45,471 nucleotides of DNA from Micromonosporaceae bacterium (lineage in GTDB: Bacteria > Actinomycetota > Actinomycetes > Mycobacteriales > Micromonosporaceae), in contig WHTQ01000033.1 of assembly GCA_009377645.1 (NCBI GenBank), positions 1 to 45,471 of the forward strand, in the 5' to 3' direction. Positions 24,732-33,054 of this stretch are shown piece by piece. The number at the start of each line of letters is the position of its first letter. Position 1 is the stretch's first letter. Under the pieces are notes generated by a model. It worked only from the letters and a program-made list of their open reading frames with translations, ran no database searches and was not told the DNA's origin. The position numbers were made by a program, and so were the translations under genes.

Positions 24732-26891
24732 CTAGCGGAGGCGCAATGCCGGCCGCCCCTGGACCGCCGACTCAGAGCACGCGATCGTGAACGGGTAGGT
24801 GTCGCCCCCCAGGTGGAATCGCCACCGGGGAACCCCCGGGCTGCCGCACCGACCCCGGTAGCCGATGTCGGCGTAGCCATCGCCGTTCGCGTCGACCACC
24901 CGCATGCCGAAGTGCGCGGTCACTGGACCGTCCAGATAGAAGCCCCCGCCCCAGCCCTGGGCGACGAAGGTGTCGTCCACTGTGCTCACATGCACCCGGA
25001 GGCAGGGGTCGGTGGAGCCGCAGAGTCCGCGATAGGCGATGTCGTCCCGGCCGTCGCCGTTGTAGTCGCCCACCAGCAGGCCGTACCCGTCGGTCTGGGT
25101 GGGATCCCAGTACTTTCCGTCGCCCCAGTCCTGTGCGGTGAAGGAGCCATCGGACTGGCTGGCCAGGACGCGCCAGCACGGGTGGCCGTCGTTTCCGCAG
25201 TTTCCCCGGAAGGCGAGGTCGGCACGCCCGTCGCGGTTGTAGTCGCCCGGATGGAACCCGAAGCGGAACGTCTCGTCGCTGTGGTAGACGCCATCGCCGT
25301 AACCCCGAGCCGCCATGAACCCGGTGCCGGTACTGCGGTGAACCCGCCAGCAGTCCGTGCTGGCGCTGCCGCACACCCCTCGGTACGCGAGGTCGTCCCG
25401 GCCGTCACCGTTGAAGTCGGCCACGTGGACGCCGTACTCCTCGGTTCCCGGGACCAGCCGGACGTCGTCGCCCCAGTCCTGGTCCGCGTACCCGTCGCCG
25501 GAGCTAAGGTGTGCTCGCCAGTGGTAGCCGCCGGTATCCGTGAGCGTGCGTTGCAGGAAGTCCTCCTGGCCGTCGCCGTTGAAGTCGCCGCGGTGAACGC
25601 CGGCCAGCGGTCGGTCCCAACCATCCGGCACCAGACAACCGGTGGTGCGTACGTTCGGGACGAGAAACCGCAGGTCCGCACCCTCGTTCTGGTGGACGCA
25701 AACCTCGGCGCCGGTAGCGCACCGCACGTCCAGGGTGCTCCCGTCGACGAGCTCGTTACCCACGATGTAGATGTCGTCGTCGCCGCCCGGCGCGTCACAG
25801 AAGGATCCGCTGGACGAGCCGTTCTCGTCCACCCTCCGGTAGAAGATCCCGGTTGCCGGATCGGCTCCGAGCATGTCGACGCGGTTTCCCTCGATCCGTG
25901 CCCGGTGGAACCGTTGCGGGACGCCGTGCCAGTGCGTGTATGACAGGATGCCGGAGCGCATGAGGTGGTTGTCGACGGCGAAGGTGTCCTCGCCGTTGCG
26001 GAGCTTCAGCGACCCGCCACTGCTGGTGTTGGTCCAGCCGTCCGCGTAGTTGTTCTGGATGAAGAGTCCATCCGCTCCCCATGCGTAAAGGCCGTGGTCC
26101 TCGCACCGGAGGCCGGTCGGGCAGCTCACGTTGACCGCTCGCCGCCACACGTTACCGTCGATGACAGTTTCCTTGTTGCGGAGATCGCCGGTTGCCCCGT
26201 AGCCGAACACGTTGACAGCGGTCTTGAAGTACCCGTTCGGCGTCCCGGCCTCCAGATCGCTGGTCGTGCCGATCCAGGAGTCCTTGATGACCGTCAACTT
26301 CGTCCGGGAAAGCTGCACGCCGAGACCGCCGTAGTCGGACGTGCGTAGGAACGTGCAGCGGTCGACCGTGACTCCGACTGTGTAGGACAGGGCCAGGTAA
26401 CGCGACTCCCACGGCTGGGCCCGCCGGCCGTTCCGGAACAGGCAGTCCTGGAACGTGACATTGGTGAAGGAAGAGTAGGAGCTGGTGCCCGACAGCTGCA
26501 CCTCGATGTTGTCGAAGTGCAGCCCTCGGATGGTTACGTCGTGGAGCGGCTCGGTGGCCGTGTGACGGAGGAGGAGGCTGGTCGCGCCGGTGCCGAGCAG
26601 GACGGCCGGTTGATCCGCCTCGCCGATGTGGTTCACGCCGGAGCCGAACCGGAACGGCGCATCGAGGTGGTAGGTGCCGCCCGGGAAGTAGACGGTGTCT
26701 CCCGGGGCAGCGGCGTCTATCGCCGCCTGGATCGCCGCTGAGTCGGATCGACCGCCGGTCTGGTAGTCCGCGACGTTGATCACGGTGGCCGCGTGGGCGG
26801 GGCCGGAGGGAACCGAGACCACGGCGGCGACGGGGAGCATCGACAAACTGGCCGCCATGACGACGCATCTGGACAGCGCCTTCTTCATCAA
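24732..26891 (-). CDS. Secreted right-handed beta-helix protein with FG-GAP repeats
   Basis: The protein has 719 residues. A signal peptide (about 1-34, ending PAHA) is followed by a pectate-lyase-superfamily beta-helix (about 38-410), beginning VINVADYQTGGRSDSAAIQA then FPGGTYHL, the usual start of this fold. The C-terminal ~290 residues hold five FG-GAP/VCBS repeats, each with a calcium-binding DxNxDG motif (DFNGDGQED, DFNGDGRDD, DYNRDGRAD, DYNGDGRDD, DANGDGYAD). It is exported and probably acts on or binds polysaccharide outside the cell. No catalytic residues can be assigned. It stands alone and convergent with the fragment at 24467-24694. A start one codon later is equally possible. Confidence 0.85.
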   Translation of the reverse strand: MMKKALSRCVVMAASLSMLPVAAVVSVPSGPAHAATVINVADYQTGGRSDSAAIQAAIDAAAPGDTVYFPGGTYHLDAPFRFGSGVNHIGEADQPAVLLGTGATSLLLRHTATEPLHDVTIRGLHFDNIEVQLSGTSSYSSFTNVTFQDCLFRNGRRAQPWESRYLALSYTVGVTVDRCTFLRTSDYGGLGVQLSRTKLTVIKDSWIGTTSDLEAGTPNGYFKTAVNVFGYGATGDLRNKETVIDGNVWRRAVNVSCPTGLRCEDHGLYAWGADGLFIQNNYADGWTNTSSGGSLKLRNGEDTFAVDNHLMRSGILSYTHWHGVPQRFHRARIEGNRVDMLGADPATGIFYRRVDENGSSSGSFCDAPGGDDDIYIVGNELVDGSTLDVRCATGAEVCVHQNEGADLRFLVPNVRTTGCLVPDGWDRPLAGVHRGDFNGDGQEDFLQRTLTDTGGYHWRAHLSSGDGYADQDWGDDVRLVPGTEEYGVHVADFNGDGRDDLAYRGVCGSASTDCWRVHRSTGTGFMAARGYGDGVYHSDETFRFGFHPGDYNRDGRADLAFRGNCGNDGHPCWRVLASQSDGSFTAQDWGDGKYWDPTQTDGYGLLVGDYNGDGRDDIAYRGLCGSTDPCLRVHVSTVDDTFVAQGWGGGFYLDGPVTAHFGMRVVDANGDGYADIGYRGRCGSPGVPRWRFHLGGDTYPFTIACSESAVQGRPALRLR

Positions 26892-27032
26892 GACCGAATT
26901 CTCCGCAGTGGATAAGCGATGCGCCGAGTTTGGGGCGGGGGTTACATCATCGGCGGACCGATGACAACTGTCAACCCCGCCTCGTCCTGACCTTAGGGGT
27001 GCTGCGGTGGTTCACATCACTGGAGATGTGGG

Positions 27033-28123
27033 CTACATCGCCCAGGATGTGGCCGCGCAGAGAAGCTCCCGGATGACGGCCCGGTCCTCCCAGGGTTGCG
27101 GACGGCCGGCGACGATCATCGTCTGTTCGTGGCCCATCCCGGCGACCAGCACCGTGTCGTCCGGCCCGGCCAGGGACAGGCCGTGCCGGATCGCCTCCGG
27201 CCGGTCGGCCCGGACCGCGTACCGCCCGCCGGCCGCCGCCAGCCCGGCCACCGCCGCCGCGATGACCGCCTCCGGCGGTTCGGTCCAGGTGTTCTCGCTG
27301 GTGACGACGGAGTAGTCGGCCTGCCGGGCGGCGACCCGGCCCATCCCGGCCCGCCGGTCCGGGTCCCGGTCGCCGGCGCAGCCGAACACCGCGATCAGCC
27401 GACCGCGGGTGGTCCCGCGCAGGAACGAGAGCGCCTGCGACAGCTCGTACGCGGTGTGTGGTAGTCGAGATGGTCCCCGGTCAGGTTGGTCAGCACCGCG
27501 ATGTCCACTTCGGCCGACGCCAGCCGACCCTGGTCAAGACCGTGCGAGGACGCCTCCAGCACCGCCGCCCGGGCGCCGGCCGCCCGGGCCTCGGCCAGGA
27601 ACCGTTGCACCTCCACCACCCCGGGCGTGGTCAGGTGGCGCTGGTTTGGTGCCAGCACGCCGCCGACCACCGTGCCGACCGTGCTGACCGTGGCGGTGCC
27701 CAGCCCGCCGGCGGCCAGCACCGCGGCGGTCAGGAAGCAGGTGCTGGTCTTGCCGTCGGTGCCGGTGACCCCGACCACCGTCAGGTCCCGGGCCGGGTAG
27801 CCGTGGAACGCCGCCGCCAGCCGGCCCAGCGCCGCCCGCGTGTCCGGCACCGAGACCAGCGGGGTGCCCGCGTACCGCAGCTCCTCCCAGGTCGGCCTCT
27901 GGTCCTCCTGCACCACCAGCAGCCGGGCGCCGTTGGCCCGGGCGTGCCGGAGGAACGCGTGCCCGTCCATCCGGCCGCCTGGGATCGCCACGAAGGCCGC
28001 GCCTGGCCGCACCTGGCGGGAGTCCTGGCAGACCGCCGTGACCAGCCCGTCCGGCGCGCCGTGCACTGTGGCCGACTCGAGTGCGGAGACGAGCGACGTG
28101 GTCGCCTGCCCGGAGGTAGTCAC
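27033..28123 (-). pseudogene. MurE-like Mur ligase with internal deletion and frameshift
   Basis: The 5' part (28123 to about 27440) encodes the N-domain and the start of the ATPase domain of a UDP-MurNAc-tripeptide synthetase-like ligase: VCQDSRQVRPGAAFVAIPGG, the P-loop VVGVTGTDGKTSTCFLTAAV, and TNLTGDHLDYH. The sequence then jumps, in another frame, to AYELSQALSFLRGTTRGRLI and AVFGCAGDRDPDRRAGMGRV, which belong to the C-terminal domain. About 130 residues of the central domain that intact MurE proteins have are missing, apparently by recombination between the similar DYH and DYAHT codons. The C-terminal end is otherwise normal. The product cannot be a working ligase. A MurE paralogue role, not the essential copy, seems likely. 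Confidence 0.75.
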
Positions 28124-28147
28124 GGGCGCCGACGCTAGGGGGCGGCT

Positions 28148-28175
28148 GTGAAGGAGCCGTGAGGGTGCTGTGCGG
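28148..28175 (-). promoter_or_regulatory. PhoP-type 11-bp direct repeats before the murE-like pseudogene
   Basis: On the minus strand three units start at 28175, 28164 and 28153, each 11 bp apart: CCGCAC, CCTCAC and CTTCAC. The last unit contains TCACAGC and the first GCACAGC, as in the M. tuberculosis PhoP consensus TCACAGC-N4-TCACAGC. The site lies about 25-50 bp before the murE-like start. Confidence 0.5.
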
Positions 28176-28194
28176 TGCCCGTCCCGGTCCGGAA

Positions 28195-28227
28195 CTTGAC
28201 GTGACCTTCACTACTTCTTCAACGGCG
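28195..28227 (+). promoter_or_regulatory. Triple 11-bp direct repeats before the response-regulator operon
   Basis: CTTGAC (28195), CTTCAC (28206) and CTTCAA (28217) begin three contiguous 11-bp units ending 28 bp before the response-regulator start. OmpR-family regulators bind direct repeats phased at 10-11 bp. The arrangement suggests autoregulation by the encoded regulator. Confidence 0.6.
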
Positions 28228-28255
28228 GGCCGGTCGTGACCAGCCAGAATGAGGC

Positions 28256-28951
28256 GTGGGCGCGCGGATCTTGGTCGCCGAGGACGACCCCAAGCAGGCC
28301 AACCTGGTCCGGATCTACCTGGAGCGGGAGGGCCACCACGTGCTGGTGGTGGGGGACGGCCAGTCGGCGCTGGCGCAATGCCGGGCGCGCCGCCCGGACC
28401 TGGTGGTGCTGGACATCATGATGCCGAAGGTGGACGGGCTGGACGTGTGCCGGGTGCTGCGGGCCGAGTCGGACCTGCCGGTGCTGCTGCTGACCGCCCG
28501 GACCACCGAGGAGGACGTCCTGCTCGGGCTGGAGATCGGGGCGGACGACTACCTGACCAAGCCGTACAGCCCACGCGAGCTGACGGCCCGGGTACGCGCG
28601 CTGCTGCGGCGCTCCGGAGTGGTCAGCGCGGACAGTCCGGCGGTGCTGACCGTCGGTGACCTGGAGGTGGACCCGGGCCGGTTCGAGGTACGGGTGGCCG
28701 GGCGCCCGGTGGCGTTGACCGCCAAGGAGTTCGGCATCCTGGAGGTGCTCGCCGCCGAGCCGGGCAGGGTCTTCACCCGCGCCCGGATCATCGACAAGGC
28801 GTTCGGGTTCGACCACCAGGTGCTGGAGCGCACGGTCGACGCGCACGTGATGAACCTGCGCCGCAAGATCGAGGACGACGTGTCCGCGCCGCGGTATGTC
28901 CAGACCGTCTACGGCCGGGGCTACCGGCTGGCGGAGCCGCCGCCACCGTGA
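28256..28951 (+). CDS. OmpR/PhoB-family response regulator
   Basis: This 231-residue protein has a receiver domain and a winged-helix DNA-binding domain. The acidic pocket (AEDD at 8-11), the phosphorylation site Asp53 (VVLDIMMPKVDG) and Lys102 (DYLTKPYSP) are all in place. The output domain ends VMNLRRKIEDDVSAPRYVQT then VYGRGYRL, the usual PhoB-type recognition helix and hairpin. It starts with GTG at 28256. The stop overlaps the start of the kinase gene (GTGA), so the pair is co-translated. Triple 11-bp repeats lie just upstream. Confidence 0.94.
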   Translation: MGARILVAEDDPKQANLVRIYLEREGHHVLVVGDGQSALAQCRARRPDLVVLDIMMPKVDGLDVCRVLRAESDLPVLLLTARTTEEDVLLGLEIGADDYLTKPYSPRELTARVRALLRRSGVVSADSPAVLTVGDLEVDPGRFEVRVAGRPVALTAKEFGILEVLAAEPGRVFTRARIIDKAFGFDHQVLERTVDAHVMNLRRKIEDDVSAPRYVQTVYGRGYRLAEPPPP

Positions 28952-30690
28952 GCTTCCGGCTGCGGGTGCTGGCGCTGGTGGCGCTGGTCGCGGTGATCGC
29001 CACCACGGTGACCGCCTGGTTGACGCTGCGGCAGGCGTCCCAGCAGGTCACCGAGTCGGCCGACGCGCAGCGGCAGGACATCGAGACGATCACCGAGGAG
29101 CTGACGGCGTACGGCGTGACCCACGGCACCTGGGAGGGCGCGGCAGTGCTGGTGGACGAGCTCGGGTTCCGCACCGGGCAACGGATCCGGCTGGTCACGG
29201 ACTTCGGCGAGGTGGTGGTCGACACCGACACACTGGCCGGCCGGACCGCCCGGGCGGTCGACTCGCCACCGTTGCAGATCAACCCGCGGCCGTCACTGGA
29301 GCTGCCGGCCGGGATCGTCGACCCGGCGGCGCTGATCCAGATCACGCTGGACGAGATCGACACGTACCGGTCCGGGACGTTGCTGGCCGCCTGCCTGACC
29401 CGGGGCGGTTTCGGGGTGCGGGTGATCGGCGGGCCGTACGGGGTCCCGCGGCACGAGCCTGACTTCACCGCCGATCCGGCCCGCCAGCCGTCCGAAGAGG
29501 ACGCCGTGAATAACTGCCACGACTTCGCCACGGTCCCGGACGGGCAGCGCGACCAGGACGCCGAACGGCTCGACCAGTGCCGGGCGGTCGCGCTGTCCCG
29601 GCTGGCCCTGCCGGAAGGGTCCCCGGCCCCCGACGGGGTGGTGGACGGCGTGCCCGGCAGGTTCTTCGGCAGGCGGCAGGAGCTGGTGGCGTGCCTGGCG
29701 CAGCAGTTCGAGGACCGGACCGCCGAGTACGCGCCGGTGCCGCTGCTGGTCCAGCTCGGTGCCGTTGACGACGACCCGGCGGCACCGCTGTCCACTGGCC
29801 CGGTGTTGGCCGCCGCCGCCCTGGTGGCGGCGCTCGCGATCGCCGGCTCGTTGCTGCTCAGCCGGCGGGTGCTGCGGCCGGTCCGGGCGCTCACCAGCGC
29901 CTCCGGCCGGCTCGGTGCCGGCGACCTGAGTGAGCGGGTGCCGGTGGTGGGCCGGGACGAGCTGGCCGGGCTGGCCCGGTCGTTCAACCGGATGGCCGAC
30001 TCGCTGCAGCGGGGCGAGGAACGGCAGCGCCGGCTGGTCGCGGACGTGGCGCACGAGCTGCGTACCCCGCTGGCGAACCTGCGCGGCTACCTGGAGGCGC
30101 TCAAGGACGGGGTGGTGGCGCCGGAGCCGGAGCTGTTCGCCTCGCTGCACGAGGAGGCGGTGCTGCAGCAGCGGATCGTGGACGACCTGCAGGAGCTGGC
30201 GCTGGCCGAGGCCGGCACGTTGATCTACCATCGGTCCAGGGTGGACCTCGGCGAGCTGCTGGAGATCTGCCGGGCCGCCCACCAGGGGGTGGCCGAGGCC
30301 GCCGACGTGCGGCTGACCGCGTCCGGGGCCGGGGCCGGGGCCGGGTACGTCCACGCCGACCCGGACCGGCTCCGGCAGGTGCTCGGGAACCTGGTCGGCA
30401 ACGCGCTGCGGGCCACCCCGGCCGGCGGCTCGGTCAGCCTGACCGCCACCCGGGCCGGCGGCTGGGCGGTGGTGACCGTCGCGGACACCGGCACCGGGAT
30501 CGCCCCGGAGCACCTGCCGCACGTGTTCGACCGGTTCTGGCGCGGCGACCCGGCCCGCGGGCGGGCGACCGGCGGCAGCGGGCTGGGGCTGGCGATCGCC
30601 CGGCAGATCGTCACCGACCACGGCGGGACCATCACAGTGGACAGCTCACCGGGCGCCGGCACCCGGTTCACGATCCGGCTACCGGGGTAG
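28948..30690 (+). CDS. Membrane sensor histidine kinase
   Basis: This 580-residue kinase pairs with the response regulator upstream. A first transmembrane helix lies at about 5-24 and a second at about 285-305, with an extracellular sensor of roughly 260 residues between them that has several cysteines (for example AACLTRGG, NNCHDFA, LDQCRA) and no family I can name. A HAMP domain, a HisKA domain with the phospho-accepting His369 (VAHELRTPLANLRGYLEAL) and a HATPase domain with N, G1 (VADTGTGIAPEHL) and G2 (GGSGLGLAIARQIV) boxes follow. The signal is unknown; the extra cysteines could form disulfides or respond to envelope redox state. Confidence 0.94.
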   Translation: MSFRLRVLALVALVAVIATTVTAWLTLRQASQQVTESADAQRQDIETITEELTAYGVTHGTWEGAAVLVDELGFRTGQRIRLVTDFGEVVVDTDTLAGRTARAVDSPPLQINPRPSLELPAGIVDPAALIQITLDEIDTYRSGTLLAACLTRGGFGVRVIGGPYGVPRHEPDFTADPARQPSEEDAVNNCHDFATVPDGQRDQDAERLDQCRAVALSRLALPEGSPAPDGVVDGVPGRFFGRRQELVACLAQQFEDRTAEYAPVPLLVQLGAVDDDPAAPLSTGPVLAAAALVAALAIAGSLLLSRRVLRPVRALTSASGRLGAGDLSERVPVVGRDELAGLARSFNRMADSLQRGEERQRRLVADVAHELRTPLANLRGYLEALKDGVVAPEPELFASLHEEAVLQQRIVDDLQELALAEAGTLIYHRSRVDLGELLEICRAAHQGVAEAADVRLTASGAGAGAGYVHADPDRLRQVLGNLVGNALRATPAGGSVSLTATRAGGWAVVTVADTGTGIAPEHLPHVFDRFWRGDPARGRATGGSGLGLAIARQIVTDHGGTITVDSSPGAGTRFTIRLPG

Positions 30691-30696
30691 GCGGGG

Positions 30697-31575
30697 TCAG
30701 CGCAGCCAGGGGACGGACCGGTCGAGCAGCCCCCGCTGCCGCAGCTCCCGGCGTAGCGGGATCTGTTCGTCCAGATAGCCGTCCCAGTTGATCCCCCAGA
30801 AGTTCGCGGTGTGCGTACCGTCGCCGAGCAGCTGCCGCTGCACCGGCGACCGGTCCGCCCACCACTGGCTGGCCCGGTCCAGTGGCAGCTCGTCCAGCGG
30901 CCGGATCCAGCGGTAGGTGTAGCCGACGAACAGCAGCTTGCGGGTGATCCCGGACCGGTTCGGGGAGCGCGAGTGCCACAGCCGCCGGTCGAACACGAAC
31001 GCGTCGCCCGGGTTCGCGACGATCTCGACCGCCCCCTCCGGGTCCCGGTAGGGCGGCTCGGCCGGTCGGGGCAGGGTGTTCCACCGGTGACTGCCCGGGA
31101 TGATCTTCGTGGCCCCACGGCCGGTCCCGGACAGGTCCGAGAGCACGTACGCGATCTTCAGCGAGAACATCGGCCGGGGCAGCGCCGGGTCCAGCGTCTC
31201 CGGGTCGGAGTTCTGCCGGTACCCGTCCTGGTGCCAGGCCCAGCCCGGCGGGGGCTCGGGCGCCGGCGGGGTGAGGTCCAGGTGGTTGTGGTGCGTGTAG
31301 ACATTCCAGCCGAGCAGCCCCCAGACGTACGGGAAGGTGGTCGGATGGGTCAGCAGCTCCCCGAACCGGTCGTCCCGGCTGAGGAACCCGAGCAGGTGCA
31401 GGCCGCCGTCCGGGCCGGTCCGGCCGGCCGCGGCCTCCTCCGCGTACACCCGGTCGACGGCCGCCTCCAGCCCCCGCCGGTGGTCTTCGGTGAGCGCCCC
31501 CGGCAGCAGCGTGAACCCCTGCTCCAGGAACTCCGTCCGCTTTTCGTCCCCGATCGGCTCGAACCCGGTCTCCAT
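30697..31575 (-). CDS. Phytanoyl-CoA dioxygenase-family Fe(II)/2-oxoglutarate enzyme
   Basis: This 292-residue protein is of the PhyH family, non-haem iron hydroxylases that use 2-oxoglutarate and oxygen. The iron ligands are visible: His115 and Asp117 in WAWHQDGY, and His201 in RRLWHSRSPN, with a downstream Arg (SGITRKLLFVGYTYRW) for 2-oxoglutarate. The ATG at 31575 follows GGAGGAGGACGGG and is preferred over a start at 31596. The substrate cannot be deduced. It lies tail to tail with the histidine kinase gene, and its promoter carries the same 11-bp repeats as the response-regulator operon, so that system probably controls it. Confidence 0.85.
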   Translation of the reverse strand: METGFEPIGDEKRTEFLEQGFTLLPGALTEDHRRGLEAAVDRVYAEEAAAGRTGPDGGLHLLGFLSRDDRFGELLTHPTTFPYVWGLLGWNVYTHHNHLDLTPPAPEPPPGWAWHQDGYRQNSDPETLDPALPRPMFSLKIAYVLSDLSGTGRGATKIIPGSHRWNTLPRPAEPPYRDPEGAVEIVANPGDAFVFDRRLWHSRSPNRSGITRKLLFVGYTYRWIRPLDELPLDRASQWWADRSPVQRQLLGDGTHTANFWGINWDGYLDEQIPLRRELRQRGLLDRSVPWLR

Positions 31576-31619
31576 CCCGTCCTCCTCCGCCCCCATGCGT
31601 GGCCGACGACGCTAACGGC

Positions 31620-31652
31620 GACCAGTCAAGAAGTGTTCAAGGAGGCGTGAAG
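31620..31652 (-). promoter_or_regulatory. Triple 11-bp direct repeats before the PhyH-like gene
   Basis: On the minus strand CTTCAC (from 31652), CTTGAA (from 31641) and CTTGAC (from 31630) begin three contiguous 11-bp units, ending about 45 bp before the PhyH-like start. The layout equals the one before the response regulator (28195-28227). Confidence 0.6.
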
Positions 31653-31713
31653 CCCGGGTGCCGCACCGGACCGGAGGCCCGGCTCTGGCCGAACGGCTGA
31701 CCCGGCGGCCGGA

Positions 31714-31857
31714 CACATACCGCCCCTCGCCGCCGAGGGCATGACCGTGGTGCTGTCTAGCCACATTCTGGGCGAAGTGCAACAGATCTGCGCCTCGGTC
31801 ACGATCGACTCGCCCGGCCGAGCGGTGTGGCAGATCTGCAGCCGCGACGTAACCTAG
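31714..31857 (+). pseudogene. ABC transporter ATPase, C-terminal remnant
   Basis: The frame reads IPPLAAEGMTVVLSSHILGE then VQQICASVTI and stops at 31855-31857. This is the segment around the H-loop (SSH) of drug-export-type ABC ATPases ('LAAEGTTVLLSSHLLAEVEQ'). Walker A, signature and Walker B are absent, so only about 45 residues of the gene remain. It lies 4 bp before the DUF3263 gene, and no upstream transporter part is found. Confidence 0.6.
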
Positions 31858-31861
31858 AGCC

Positions 31862-32137
31862 ATGACCCAGTCCGCCGGCCAGCCCCCCCGGCCGGCGGAC
31901 CGGGCACCCGGGCTGACCGAGCGGGACCAGCAGATCCTCGAGTTCGAGCGCCGCTGGTGGCGGCACGCCGGCGCGAAGGAGCAGGCGATCCGGGACACCT
32001 TCGGGCTCTCGGCGACCCGCTACTACCAGCTGCTGAACCGGCTGCTCGACGAGCCGGCCGCGCTGCGGCTCGACCCGGTCCTGGTGAACCGGCTGCGCCG
32101 GCTTCGCGCCGCCCGGAACCGGCCCCGGGTAGCGTAA
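31862..32137 (+). CDS. DUF3263 protein
   Basis: This is a 91-residue actinobacterial protein. The conserved core LTERDQQILEFERRWWRHAG then AKEQAIRDTFGLSATRYYQL is diagnostic for DUF3263, a small predicted HTH protein often thought to bind DNA. Function is not known. The first ~18 residues are Pro-rich. It is followed 5 bp later by the dehydrogenase gene, so they may share a transcript. Confidence 0.9.
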   Translation: MTQSAGQPPRPADRAPGLTERDQQILEFERRWWRHAGAKEQAIRDTFGLSATRYYQLLNRLLDEPAALRLDPVLVNRLRRLRAARNRPRVA

Positions 32138-32142
32138 CCAGC

Positions 32143-33054
32143 GTGCGCGTGTGGGTGCCGTATCCGGAGGTCCTGCCGCGGCTGCCGGAGTCGCTGGCGG
32201 TGGACGTGTACGAGGGCACCGGCGAGCTGCCCGGCCCGCTCGAGGCGGTCGGGTTCTACGTCGCTCCGTACACGTTCGACCCGGGGCCGCTGGAGCCGCT
32301 GCTGAAGATGCCGGCGCTGCGGGTGGTGCAGACGCTGACTGCCGGGTACGAGCACGTGCTGCCCTACCTGCCGGACGGGGTGACCCTGTGCAACGCTGGC
32401 CGGCTGCACGACACCAGCACCGCGGAGCTGGCGGTGACCCTGATGCTGGCCGCCCGGCGCGGGATCCCGGACTTCGTCCGGGGCCAGGACGCCGGCCAGT
32501 GGCGGCATCGCCGGTGGGAGTCGCTGGCCGACGCGACCGTCCTGATCGTCGGGTACGGGGGGATCGGCGCGGCGGTGGAGCGGCGGCTGGCCGGGTTCGA
32601 GGTGGACGTGCTGCGGGTGGCCCGCCGGCCGCGCGCCGGGGTGGCCGGCCTGGCGGAGTTGCCCGAGCTGCTGCCGCGAGCCGATGTGGTGGTGATCTGC
32701 GTTCCGCTGACGGAGGCCACCCGGCGCATGGTGGATGCCGGGTTCCTGGCCCGGATGCGGGACGGTGGGTTGCTGGTCAACGTGGCCCGGGGCGCGGTGG
32801 TGGACACCGCCGCGCTGGTGCCTGAGGTGGTCGGCGGGCGGCTGCGGGCGGCGCTGGACGTGACCGAGCCGGAGCCGCTGCCACCTGGTCATCCGCTGTG
32901 GACGGCGCCGGGGGTGCTGCTGAGTCCGCATGTGGGCGGGAACTCGACCGCGTTCCTGCCGCGCGCCCACCAGCTGATCGTGGACCAGCTCGGGCGGTTC
33001 GCCGCCGGTGAGCCGCCGCACCACGTCGTCGTCGGCCCCACGGTGCCGGTCTAG
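32143..33054 (+). CDS. D-isomer-specific 2-hydroxyacid dehydrogenase
   Basis: This 303-residue protein starts at a GTG at 32143 (MRVWVPYPEVL); the open frame upstream overlaps DUF3263. The NAD-binding motif GYGGIGAAVERRL is at about residue 140, and the catalytic Arg (NVARGAVVDTAAL), Glu (DVTEPEPLPPGHPLW) and His (SPHVGGNS) are present. Such enzymes reduce 2-keto acids to D-2-hydroxy acids; phosphoglycerate, glyoxylate and others are possible substrates, and the exact one is unclear. Its stop and the stop of the convergent AAA gene share the 4 bases CTAG. Confidence 0.88.
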   Translation: MRVWVPYPEVLPRLPESLAVDVYEGTGELPGPLEAVGFYVAPYTFDPGPLEPLLKMPALRVVQTLTAGYEHVLPYLPDGVTLCNAGRLHDTSTAELAVTLMLAARRGIPDFVRGQDAGQWRHRRWESLADATVLIVGYGGIGAAVERRLAGFEVDVLRVARRPRAGVAGLAELPELLPRADVVVICVPLTEATRRMVDAGFLARMRDGGLLVNVARGAVVDTAALVPEVVGGRLRAALDVTEPEPLPPGHPLWTAPGVLLSPHVGGNSTAFLPRAHQLIVDQLGRFAAGEPPHHVVVGPTVPV

